A stretch of DNA of 46,223 nucleotides from JAVBPB01 sp031549965 (GTDB lineage Bacteria > Bacillota > Clostridia > Lachnospirales > Lachnospiraceae), in the NCBI GenBank assembly GCA_031549965.1, contig JAVBPB010000017.1, positions 1-46,223 of the forward strand. Reading direction: 5' to 3'. Positions 28,001 to 33,066 of this stretch are shown here, piece after piece; positions within the stretch are counted from its first letter, which is position 1, and each line of letters opens with the position of its first letter. Position numbers and translations under genes: made by a program. The notes under the pieces were generated by a model. The model had not been told where the DNA came from, did not search any database, and saw nothing but the letters and a program-made list of their open reading frames with translations.

Positions 28001-28808
28001 TCCGACTACTAATACTACTACAAATGAGCCTAATAATAATGCTCAACCGGCTACTGAGCCTACAGGTGAGGTAAGCACTGAACCAACAAAACCAACTGAG
28101 CCAACAACGAAAGATACAAAGCCAACAAAACCAACCACTGAAAAGCCGACTAAGGCTACAAAAGAAACTACTCAAGGCAAGACTCAGCCAACTACAGAAA
28201 AACCAACTAAGGCTGATATAAGTTCTTCTGAGAAAAAGATAAATTCTTTGAAGGAAAAAACCAAAGAATTAATACGAGAAATCGTATCTTCGGAGGATAC
28301 TTCCCAAAAGGTGATTGTATTAGAACAAGGAGAGACAACTCCAATAGGAAAGACTGATAATAAAGATGAGAAAATTTCTTATGTGGTTACTTTGCATACA
28401 TCAGTTATTCAAACAGGAAATGCTTATGAATATATTACAATTAATGTATCTGGAAATGGAAGTGTATATATTAGTGCACCTTTGCCACCTGAAAAGGAAG
28501 GATATGTTTTTGAAGGTTGGTACTTAGATCCAGAATATACTATTCCATGGGACTTTGAAAAAGAACTTGTACCAAATGGCGAAAGTATCTATTTTGGAAA
28601 GTATACTTTCTCCTCAGGAAATAACACTTATGTTTACGGTGATGTAGATGACGATGGCATTTTGATTAATCCGTTTAGTAATATACCTAAGACCGGAGAT
28701 GAATTTCCTATTATTCCTATTAGTGTAGCAGCATTGATTTCTTTTGCAGGAATAGTGTTATCAACTGTTGGATTAAGGCGTAAAACTGGTAAAGTGAAGA
28801 AGGAATGA
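16080..28808 (+). CDS. Giant wall-anchored adhesin with about nine SpaA/Cna_B plus carboxypeptidase-regulatory-like repeat units
   Basis: 4242 residues from the ATG at 16080; this start has an AAGGA and a proper signal peptide (residues 1-34, ending NIKA), unlike the upstream in-frame TTG at 16032. Order: a Ser/Glu/Gln tandem repeat (152-206); beta-sandwich adhesin modules resembling collagen/fibrinogen-binding domains (about 400-1270; 'WAITVNTSSS', 'WTMTVNPNYVPLTGAVITDE'); three isolated Cna_B domains; then, from about 1680, nine units of about 250 residues, each a SpaA-type domain ('LNKxD...SGAEFTIY...YYFEETTTPxGY', Lys and Glu for isopeptide bonds) plus a second sandwich ('GTVxDTNGxPVSGAxxGLFPKGT...GEYVVAQ'). 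A Thr/Pro/Lys linker, an InlB_B-like 'GYVFEGWYLDPEY' module and the anchor IPKTGD (4202-4207), membrane helix and basic tail end the protein. Likely cell attachment. Confidence 0.88.
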   Translation: MNTKKKWLTFRSIIALLLIVALVVDYAPARNIKADDVVGGIVTNLLKSENCQPTDAFSRFDITYQGFELADKTIQMRVDFALNSDRFLDDKFDNGGYTENELKSRYLGYQLYLATQEPAQSFAGRMFSQSEASENGTEDDFSVQNTQTTTQESQESTEVTQSESQESTEATQSESQESTEVTQSESQESTEVTQSESQESTEEITQEEGENESDFLNTSMMMQMNSGVNRLLSQPEFSFDTGDDSADAYCDYLNQNGQGVLDKIEFNCEFDSDEVDVPLDKLGVEQEITVSEDDVNVVIGHYIWTKITVGTGDDAKNLLRLDGWFDYCVYSHIDVSGGFSFTLNLQLEISEAETVDISYNSDMQRFVFTTRPLSLSEIDPASNYIISKSVLNLVQPEHGGEEYIDETIIEYAIDVNMKSTSKGKLNNKAVEDALPEGLEVLSAQVQYNNSGGWEVIGVTPGDTVFRHEMLWGETKITSASYRLRVQFTADEYKKYIENAGSDYNKVFLNEASLYRNTNPEELLQVSNEVRAKVGPKFFDKIGKPSSSNSRIYNWAITVNTSSSHFVDSYIIDTLDTGVHNYDKGSIQLTDKNDNALKDESGNPIVLICKDIFTSTPTPPQYSDFTNGSLRAGADFYATIDNELNDGSGNRYYGYYTYVDNDGKTKAVLVIPYSDYVGKNLRIKYKTLLVQSTSEPNETDKLQNNVKMIWKWWHYGGVGPYEFWFDFDLGKSFDVDKRIVAKYPGNYKPQTQTQNWTLQINKFRTEVEELTIEDTLDVSKQEFLLYTEYNDTTRPDIELIGYENTANRTITYVKPQDEDSTKDYYTFIESTEVVDSKTINKVTMKIHLANQSGKSYAVGEDDYYSYTFQTKVKDGGLVARNVLSTDNYRVNNVAKATSVIGGNQYTQSTWNQYQYAANTLIEKDNTLDGTNKSTYNFTDNSVGWTMTVNPNYVPLTGAVITDELPEGTTLGKMTKITKTSYQNGTPSSTILSGTDLSALNTALKSKSGSINIDGNSLVFSITETKNANGYTSTSMVITLPTQTSDAYTFTYTTAFSDDKYREDKFTDTPIEIENQCSYTAGKVYTTDISASAEATNTIAVPSLVKSGVYFDGKETTSKTNNYYKGTKEQIKSADNYKYAAAGVDWQILLNRQHLSMKGWLVTDDLEPIFELDESTLKIYTVDMNEDGSLIENSKTDVTPSYTSITSSYSGFDFVIADADDKKTLLVEFTTYIVENAKTSDIVNLVVLSKDNEANKTAGERNVNQVKSFDLDDYANAARLPYLTIKKFSDNEDINHKKELPLVGARFNLKKVTFKTVGDDLVAELSSGDDVREKATNSKGTLTFMFLDWGTLYQITESVPPDGYLKLNDTSDAKYVFFEKGGNTLSEDKKAVLESQLGAKPENIIVVNTRSSHSFTLYNVPDTENDSNQFEFYKKTSDSKEPINHVEFNLTRTDGKFNYKSTANSGEYDEDSDGNDELDGKVIFKNLDVGVYTLTEEVPNEYVDSNVSWKLTVTFDKTSGKYLYDLNSLVSGDTTSFGGTGSILDPYVIYNTYKKSGVTLEEFDSLTKASVSGAEFTVYTKVDDEEKIVAYLLYDSVTNKYKLSKVDSQGSSASLTEKNQLKSNYLQTNGSGNLELIYGDYYFRETVHPTGYVDGFAKNSTASNEDFSIAGVDVALKVFKYQYSVVKLNKVDEDEQTTNLSGAEFTIYDKGNSNKAAAYLTWDAANSNYCLSTTSKQGKTSLANAVNKYSTNYIQVENTVNQLILGDYYFEESTTPTGYLPDYADNTSTTLKKNYLNLTTINHGSTVYLKNGTGTNNAFDTNSSTNFTNVQKGFTLKGTIKNTKGDLLSGGVVGLFPKGTTSFIAANRFHPTDVTYTYDTGSNTGKFTINNVPKGEYVIAQITSPTDYLLYDPVGGYPVTITADGYITINSEAPILIANASIDFKNIKKSTIILNKTDGVTNAALTGAVFTIYSVKDNNKTRIATISHNGTQYAVTPDSVNIKDEYGVPYLQGSSNNELIYGDYVLEESTVPTNYFPYYEDYYTETATGEQFDFTINANGKTYYFTKDSNGDLVLSTTAANFTNEPTSYTITGTVVDTNGDPVSGAVIGLFPKGTTAVNLIEAKLFHGKQTTSDGSGNFTFSQLPRGEYVVAQFEPHSSGEYSEYTDAVNVTVTKDSTTPDNICFVNYKLAEVLLNKVEFGNSTNFISGAKFTIYNNAGVVVAYLMDNLDGHYKLSNTNGTDTIPDTRVNAQGIAYLHYSDGKYQLIDGTYYFKETTTPDGYFKDYESDESSGLKAHNFTISKSGNTLYLSNLSSPDNAVTYQNISAVFTNSPAECSILGKVEDTNQTPLMGKVGLFPSGTTAPFTEDKLFHGEKIITNGTTTGSDQIGSFAFTNIPAGNYVVAQIQEPSGYTRYSNESIEVLASILGTTPAASNIVFKNFKKSPVMLTKADVLTLNDTTPTLLHGAEFTIYVNIKADENDINGTDYIVAYLKEDGNSGQYKLNNVGTVDITKKVKDPKGVNYLQGTDGDYSLIYGKYYLEETIQPDKSENTLDYFPDYSNATTTQNLMRYSFNIIEDRTTPLYITKASDNSIALSSDSDVLFSNEPIKWSIMGTVIDAHGNVLENVKVGLFPAPSPEGYSDEELVDENLFHNMWVNTDSNGEFLFENLPRGEYVVAQMETYTGYNSKPAYEAVTIDKDTDSLYDGIVLVNVGKGHVQLEKRDLYDQNVKVSGAEFSVYNSDDGLVGYLLENTPGSGIYNLSDTNLNGVKLTSNLKTPLDFTYLQGNDLICGEYYFVETVTPLGYFKDYQSDTTNELKKHPFTVSLDGETIYLNNDTDNAGNYNVLDVEKSIFTNSPLNCSISGIVVDHNNEPVSGAVLGLFPKGTKEEDLDEDHMFHDTPVAVSSSDADGTKGTFTFEDIPTGEYVVAQLEVPNGYEEADNNPASVSVSVDSNNQQSVDIKFINCTYGTVILNKIDAYAVKNSSPVMVKGAEFTIYVKEGAITKPIAYLLDNTDGTYSLSNISLSDTDGTSGLDATNSLGVAYLQGDQKNNLLTGTYYFEETTTPSTHFKDYSDKQTTDQLNKHYFTLSQHESTIYLDNSIGENENAGKLNIQTVFSNEPASWTIEGTVKNPNNKGLAGVTVGLFPADDLDVELIPQNYFHNMYQVTDSNGAYKFSGLPVGEYIVAEIEAPTGYSKTLSQTASITKDTPTTPSIKRNFINVKKSGVMLVKVDALDDSPVTGGEFTIYLHGTDDVVAYLTETASTGIYALSSKNTQQDGPDVLINSNGQEYIQDDKLVYGEYDFAETTTPTGYFKDYKDDFKDDLNRYSFSVTKNDQTIYLTEDGGVVQSVGEELPTFKNQPKRWTIEGIVTESTRNILLEDTKIGIFPAKFTKQDEFVEENLFHQMTATTNANGEFIFTEKLPVGDYVIAQMVTPQGYEPLEGQQFTITKDTADDEAIYFEFINYKRQGVQIIKEESGNGRYVSGAEFTIFDKETEEAVAYLVESDVINGLYKLSDKNKLGNQLTATSLRNDNMAYLQGTEKDKLLWGDYYFVETTTPLGYAPDYVDDVTKKILKKHEFSITENSNSLLWLSNDLNDAQKDTYTIFSNERGWNIHGKVIDTNKESLGGTTIALFTLGSAINSDNVYREMSVESDALDGSFIFENIPVGEYMVVQMKEPTDYQLIGSKISYVSITSDMSNDDIEPVQFIDGKMADVFLNKWDNIFNKSVSGAEFTVYTDKVISIGGVTVRIPVAYLVEEQNNAGSYHLSKEDKTGMNPLNAINELGVDYLQVVDGDYKLITGDYYFEETVTPTDYIKDYLSNNASVIKTHEFSVIENDIKIYLTNQSQSSSSGSVFTNSPALWSISGEVTNPDGEGLEEAKIGIFPAGTNEFTNENLFHDMTVITDFEGKFEFSNLPIGEYIIEQLEVPKGYEKTQTEPFAVVIDKDTSISQPPFVSFIDKIIKKEEIPTTNPTTNPTTNTTTNEPNNNAQPATEPTGEVSTEPTKPTEPTTKDTKPTKPTTEKPTKATKETTQGKTQPTTEKPTKADISSSEKKINSLKEKTKELIREIVSSEDTSQKVIVLEQGETTPIGKTDNKDEKISYVVTLHTSVIQTGNAYEYITINVSGNGSVYISAPLPPEKEGYVFEGWYLDPEYTIPWDFEKELVPNGESIYFGKYTFSSGNNTYVYGDVDDDGILINPFSNIPKTGDEFPIIPISVAALISFAGIVLSTVGLRRKTGKVKKE
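16533..16697 (+). repeat. Five 33-bp tandem repeats in the adhesin gene
   Basis: Units start at 16533, 16566, 16599, 16632 and 16665, each encoding 11 residues of the form ESQESTEVTQS. They differ by only a few silent or single substitutions, so they are recent and could change number by slippage without breaking the frame. The product is an acidic, probably flexible spacer. Confidence 0.85.
20740..27960 (+). repeat. Long protein-coding repeat array of the adhesin
   Basis: Approximate starts of the SpaA halves: 20740, 21120, 21920, 22645, 23400, 24220, 24980, 25745, 26480 and 27215. From the second on, each is followed by a carboxypeptidase-regulatory-like half at about 21570, 22340, 23080, 23905, 24650, 25440, 26165, 26910 and 27660. 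The period is about 725-820 bp. The units are clearly homologous but well diverged, so they are old and not prone to exact recombination. Confidence 0.8.
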
Positions 28809-28812
28809 GTGC

Positions 28813-29658
28813 ATGACTGAAAGAATATTAAAGATTATAAGGATATTTTTTATAATAGTGTTTTCATTTTCCATATTGGCGTTGGCATTTTTGGTTTTTA
28901 ATCAATATCAGACAAAATGGGAAATGAATGAACTTATTGCTTTGAAAGGTCAGTTAAATCAAAAATCAGTTAAAAGCACAGAAAGGGAAACAGGCAAGTT
29001 GGAAAGCAACTTGCCTGTTTCCCAAGCTAAAGATAAGATCTATGAGCAGGGGGAGTCAGAGCAGTTAAGGGATGAACAGGGTATATTGTATACGTATAGT
29101 GGATTACATAATAAAAACAATGATCTGGCAGGCTGGATTAAGGTTGAGGGAACAAACATTGATTATCCTGTTATGCAAAGAGAAAAAGAGTATTATTTAA
29201 GGCGGAATTTTAAGGGGAAATATTCTTATAGTGGATTGCCTTTTTTAGATGAACGATGTGATATTACATCTATAGAGCAAAATTTTATTTTATATGGGCA
29301 TAATATGAAAAATGAAAGTATGTTTCATGATTTAGTAAAATACAGACAGCAGGAGTTTGCTAAGGAGCATTCTAAACTTTTATTTGATACAATATATGAA
29401 GAAGGGGTTTATGATGTAATTGCTGTTTTTGATATGCCTTTGCCTACGGATTATGACCAAACCTTTTCTTTATATGAATTTTTGGATAATAGAGATGAAA
29501 GTATGGTTAATAAGTTTATGGAAGTGAAAGAAAAATATTCTCTTTATTCTAATGAGATAGAGGTTAAGGTCAGTGATCGATTAGTTATTTTGTCTACTTG
29601 CAGTTACCATGTAATGGATGGCCGTTTGGCTGTAGTGGCTAAAAAGCGGAATGGATAA
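28813..29658 (+). CDS. srtB: Class B sortase
   Basis: 281 residues. An N-terminal membrane anchor (about 10-28) is followed by a charged linker and the catalytic domain. 'LAGWIKVEGTNIDYPVMQ' and 'FILYGHNMKNESMFHDL' (His163) are class B hallmarks; the nucleophile is Cys263 in 'ILSTCSY' and the Arg is 271 in 'DGRLAVVAKKR'. Sortases cleave a sorting signal after Thr and link the protein to peptidoglycan or a pilin. The gene begins 4 bp after the adhesin stop, so the IPKTGD-anchored adhesin is its likely substrate; class B enzymes more often use NPQTN- or SPKTG/PPKTG-like signals, so the pairing is informative. A perfect 17-bp hairpin lies in the linker-coding part. Confidence 0.92.
   Translation: MTERILKIIRIFFIIVFSFSILALAFLVFNQYQTKWEMNELIALKGQLNQKSVKSTERETGKLESNLPVSQAKDKIYEQGESEQLRDEQGILYTYSGLHNKNNDLAGWIKVEGTNIDYPVMQREKEYYLRRNFKGKYSYSGLPFLDERCDITSIEQNFILYGHNMKNESMFHDLVKYRQQEFAKEHSKLLFDTIYEEGVYDVIAVFDMPLPTDYDQTFSLYEFLDNRDESMVNKFMEVKEKYSLYSNEIEVKVSDRLVILSTCSYHVMDGRLAVVAKKRNG
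28985..29023 (+). repeat. Perfect 17-bp inverted repeat inside the sortase gene
   Basis: 28985-29001 (GGGAAACAGGCAAGTTG) and 29007-29023 are exact reverse complements around the loop GAAAG. It is GC-richer than its surroundings and encodes the residues ETGKLESNLPVS between membrane anchor and catalytic domain. No T-tract follows on either strand, so it is not a standard terminator. Confidence 0.85.
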
Positions 29659-29690
29659 ATTTAAAGGTTAATTTTTAAAAGTAAATTGTA

Positions 29691-29725
29691 GGCAGGCTTA
29701 ATCCATAATTTTGGATAAACCTGCC
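29691..29725. terminator. Shared terminator between convergent genes
   Basis: GGCAGG..TTAATCCA pairs with TTGGATAA..CCTGCC around a short AT loop, between the stop of the sortase gene (plus) and the stop of the ABC-2 permease gene (minus). U-tracts are weak on both sides, but stem and location fit a bidirectional terminator. Confidence 0.65.
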
Positions 29726-29739
29726 TTAATTGTATGCTT

Positions 29740-30819
29740 TTATATCTTCCTATATTTTTTCAAAGCAACAGTATTTAAAAACACAAACACTACACAAAAT
29801 CCAAATAAAACCCCTATATCCAAAGCAATATCCATAAATGAGCTTCCTTTAACCACAACCCCTTTTAAAGCATCAGCAGCATAGGTTAAAGGGAACAGCT
29901 TAGATAAAAATTCAATAATATCAGGAGTTCCTTTTAAAGAAAAGATTCCACTTAACAATATCTGAGGTACGAGTACTATTGGTATAAACTGAAACAATTG
30001 AAATTCGTTTTTAGCAAAGGCAGAAAGCAATGTTCCAAGGGACAAAGAGCAGGAAGCTAAAAGTAAATTAATAAACAGTAAAAGTAAAAAACTTCCCTTA
30101 ACTTCAATATTTAATACAAAAATTCCAAATGTTTGTATTATTATAGTCTGCAAGATAACAAATACACCAAATCCTAAAAAATAACCCATAACAATTTCTA
30201 TTCTTTTAATTGGAGTAGCGACAAGTCTTTCTAAAGTACCACTTATTCGTTCCCTTAAAAAAGAAACACCTGCTAATAAGAATACAAAAAAGAAAATAAA
30301 AAATCCCATAAGTACAGGTGCTAACAAATCAAAAGCTGTTTGTTCACTTGAACCATTTAAATATACAAATTCATCTTCGCCAATTTCAGGAAAGTTATCA
30401 ACATTAGCATTTGGTAAATTAGCAAGTAAAGCTTTAATCCCCGATAATTTTTCAGAAACCAGACTCATGGTAGCAGAAGAAAGAACTTTTTTTACAGACA
30501 TTGTTACAGAGGTATCTGTACCCTCTACAGTAACCTTATTTCCATTATCCTCTATAATTGCATCTATTAAATTATTTTTCAGATTTTTAATAGAGGACTC
30601 ATAATCAGTACTTACTGTAATCTCAGAATCTTCTTTTAAAAACTCTATATATTCATCAGAACAATTAATAACTTCAATCTTAGGAGAATATGACGGTGAA
30701 TTTAAAATTATACCAAGCAGCCATAAAATAAATATTGGTGCCACAAACAGTAATGCCAGCGAACGTTTATCGCCACGAATTTGTTTAATAATTCTTTTTG
30801 CCATTGTAAGTGTATTCAT
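29740..30819 (-). CDS. ABC-2 type exporter permease
   Basis: 359 residues with one N-terminal membrane helix ('LALLFVAPIFILWLLGIIL'), an extracytoplasmic region of about 130 residues, and five C-terminal helices including 'SFLRERISGTLERLVATPI', the conserved ABC-2 coupling segment. The architecture matches ABC2_membrane_3/YhgE-like drug or polyketide export permeases. It is translated immediately after the ATPase gene (TAATG overlap). The substrate cannot be read from sequence; multidrug or antibiotic-peptide efflux is usual for this group. Confidence 0.85.
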   Translation of the reverse strand: MNTLTMAKRIIKQIRGDKRSLALLFVAPIFILWLLGIILNSPSYSPKIEVINCSDEYIEFLKEDSEITVSTDYESSIKNLKNNLIDAIIEDNGNKVTVEGTDTSVTMSVKKVLSSATMSLVSEKLSGIKALLANLPNANVDNFPEIGEDEFVYLNGSSEQTAFDLLAPVLMGFFIFFFVFLLAGVSFLRERISGTLERLVATPIKRIEIVMGYFLGFGVFVILQTIIIQTFGIFVLNIEVKGSFLLLLFINLLLASCSLSLGTLLSAFAKNEFQLFQFIPIVLVPQILLSGIFSLKGTPDIIEFLSKLFPLTYAADALKGVVVKGSSFMDIALDIGVLFGFCVVFVFLNTVALKKYRKI

Positions 30820-31544
30820 TATAAATCCCCCTTTGTACTGCTATAGTATAGAAATGCCTCTTCAATATTAGCAGAGTTAGAATTTTTAATCAGCTCATTT
30901 GGAGTACCATTAGCTATAAGATCACCATTTCGTATTAATGATAACTTATCACAGCGGTATGCTTCGTCCATTACATGTGTGGTTACTATTATAGTAGTTC
31001 CATTATTTTTTAATTTAGTGAATTCATCCCAGAAGATTTTTCTAAGAACAGGATCTATTCCAACGGTAGGTTCATCAAGTATTAATAGTTTGGGGTTATG
31101 GACAAGTGCAATTGCAAGGGAGAGTCTTCTTTTCATACCTCCGGAAAAATTCTTTACAAGCTTTTTAGAGTCTTCTAATAGGTTTACCAAGGAAAGCACT
31201 TCTTTGGCTCTGTCGATAGCTGCTTTTTTGTTCATTCCATACAGAGCAGCGAAGAATAAAACATTGTCAATGGCATTTAAATCTTCGTAGAGAGCATCAC
31301 TTTGAGCCATATATCCCATCATAGTTGTTATTTTTAGTGAAGGAATTTTTGTGTCGAAAATTGAGATTTCGCCTTGGCAGACTTCTTTCATACCGATTAT
31401 AGCTTTTACTAAGGTGGTTTTTCCTGAACCGGAAGGGCCTAGGAGACCTATGATTTGACCTTTTTCGATGTTTAGGTTAATATTGTTTAAAATAACGGTT
31501 TTGTCGTATTTTATCTTTACATTGTTTACGGTTACTGCATTCAT
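30819..31544 (-). CDS. ABC-2 exporter ATP-binding subunit
   Basis: 241 residues from the ATG at 31544, which has AAAGGTGAT upstream. The longer in-frame start at 31655 would run through the upstream palindrome and add residues unlike the family. Motifs: Walker A 'GPSGSGKTT', Q-loop 'MAQSDALYEDLNAIDN', signature 'FSGGMKRRLSLA' (the form seen in DrrA/CcmA-type exporters), Walker B 'LLILDEPTVGIDP' and H-loop 'VTTHVMDEA'. It powers the adjacent ABC-2 permease. Confidence 0.9.
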   Translation of the reverse strand: MNAVTVNNVKIKYDKTVILNNINLNIEKGQIIGLLGPSGSGKTTLVKAIIGMKEVCQGEISIFDTKIPSLKITTMMGYMAQSDALYEDLNAIDNVLFFAALYGMNKKAAIDRAKEVLSLVNLLEDSKKLVKNFSGGMKRRLSLAIALVHNPKLLILDEPTVGIDPVLRKIFWDEFTKLKNNGTTIIVTTHVMDEAYRCDKLSLIRNGDLIANGTPNELIKNSNSANIEEAFLYYSSTKGDL

Positions 31545-31568
31545 TTTATCACCTTTCCTTTGTTTCTT

Positions 31569-31763
31569 TTGAAGGGATGCTTTTCCTTTAGTCTTTCTAC
31601 TCTTCAAAATGTGAATCATTAGGCTTTGAAAAGTTAGAAGTGCCAAACATTCCAATGAACCTATGAAAAAACCATAGACTCATTTCCATGGAACTTATAC
31701 CTTTTCAAAGGCTAATGATTCACACCTTGGAGAGATTTAATTTGAAGAAAAGCAGGGATTCAA
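31569..31763. repeat. Long imperfect palindrome upstream of the ABC-2 operon
   Basis: The core arms 31611-31633 and 31701-31723 match as reverse complements at 22 of 23 positions. Weaker complementarity continues outward (TTGAA and TGCTTTTC at 31569-31588 against 31743-31763) and inward (CTATGAAAAAACCATAG at the apex). The whole is about 195 bp, beginning 25 bp upstream of the ATPase start codon. Candidate MITE remnant or structured 5' leader; no target duplication was recognised. Confidence 0.6.
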
Positions 31764-31975
31764 TAGTATTAATTTTTAAATATAGATTGATTCTTTAAAA
31801 TATTTTAACACTGAATTAATTTAAATACAAACTAATTTTAGTTAAATTAATTAAATATGTTATATTATAATTAAAAGAGCAGTTTTTAATTACAATATTT
31901 TAAAGACAAAATTAATTTTATAGTTTAATATAATAGAATAACTATAAAAAAAATTTAATTAAAAAGGAGGATACT

Positions 31976-32662
31976 ATGAAAACAATTGGAATGATTGGTG
32001 GAATGAGCTGGGAAAGTACGGTAACCTATTATAAGCTCATTAACAAAAAAATAAATAAAGAACTTGGTGGATTACATTCTGCAAAAATATTGTTATACAG
32101 TGTGGATTTTGCTGAAATTGAAAAATGTCAGACAAATGGGGATTGGGACAAAGGTGCTGATATACTTGCATTGGCCGCTGAAAATCTTGAGAAAGCAGGA
32201 GCAGATTTCATTGTTATTTGTACAAACACAATGCATAAAGTAGTTCCACAGATTAAGAAGCGAATTAATATTCCAATTATACACATTGCAGAGGCTACAG
32301 CAGAAAAGCTAAAAGAGAATAATATTAGTAATGTTGCATTACTTGGTACAAAGTATACTATGACTCAAGACTTTTATAAAGAAAAACTAATTGAAGTTGG
32401 TATAAATGTTTTGATTCCTGCGAAAGAAGACATTGAAATTGTAAATCAAGTTATCTATGATGAACTTTGCCTTGGAATTATCTCTGAAAAATCAAAGAAG
32501 GAGTATTTAAGAATAATAAATGAATTGACTGCACAAGGGGCACAGGGAGTAATCCTTGGATGTACAGAAATAGGTCTTTTGATAAAACAGGATGATACAA
32601 GTCTTCCGGTGTTCGATACTACTGAAATTCATGCTTCTAAAGCAGTGATGGAAGCTATTTAA
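31976..32662 (+). CDS. Aspartate/glutamate racemase family protein
   Basis: 228 residues, cofactor-independent Asp/Glu racemase fold. The N-terminal 'IGMIGGMSWESTVTYYKLIN' is typical of RacD/YgeA-type members. Both catalytic cysteines are present: Cys82 in 'ICTNTMH' and Cys196 in 'LGCTEIGLL', acting as the two opposed acid/base residues. It would interconvert D- and L-aspartate or other amino acids in the cytoplasm; relatives such as YgeA are broad-specificity, so the substrate is open. It is a single-gene unit with a strong AAAAAGGAGG ribosome site and its own terminator. Confidence 0.85.
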   Translation: MKTIGMIGGMSWESTVTYYKLINKKINKELGGLHSAKILLYSVDFAEIEKCQTNGDWDKGADILALAAENLEKAGADFIVICTNTMHKVVPQIKKRINIPIIHIAEATAEKLKENNISNVALLGTKYTMTQDFYKEKLIEVGINVLIPAKEDIEIVNQVIYDELCLGIISEKSKKEYLRIINELTAQGAQGVILGCTEIGLLIKQDDTSLPVFDTTEIHASKAVMEAI

Positions 32663-32730
32663 ATGATAAAGCAGAAGTTAGTACAGTGAAATGGAATAGT
32701 TATACATGGAATCCGCTTGAATGACAGAAT

Positions 32731-32777
32731 ACAAGTCTAAGTTATAGTAGCTAACTTAGACTTGTATTTATTTTTTC
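32731..32777 (+). terminator. Strong terminator of the racemase gene
   Basis: A perfect 14-bp stem (32731-32744 with 32752-32765, loop TAGTAGC) is followed by the T-rich tail ATTTATTTTTTC. Confidence 0.85.
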
Positions 32778-33066
32778 TAAGGATTAGAAAATATTCAATA
32801 TATCTTTTTGTTTTTTTGTATACTGTAAATTCAAGAGGATTTTAGGTTGTATATAAAAAAAGATAAAAAACGGCACCTTTTCTTGAAAATGAATACTTAA
32901 AATATATTTACTAGATATGTTATATTTGTATAATAATATAGCAAATCAATAAATATTACTATTTATAAATGTTGCCTTAAAATAAATAGGATAAGTTTTT
33001 GAAAGAATTGAATTATGGCATCGATTTACAGATTATCTTCATTTATTAGAATAGAGAGGTATAAGT
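32778..33066 (+). promoter_or_regulatory. Upstream region and promoter of the heterodimeric exporter
   Basis: TTTACT (32907-32912) and TATAAT (32929-32934) with 16-base spacing form a plausible promoter; GAGAGG seven bases before the ATG is the ribosome site. I looked for a small leader peptide that the exporter could carry and found no convincing one. Confidence 0.45.

Noticed and set aside
31545..31655. Longer start for the ABC-2 ATPase gene at 31655
   Set aside because: The extra 37 residues come from the palindrome and resemble no ABC N-terminus. The ATG at 31544 has AAAGGTG and starts at the conserved first strand.
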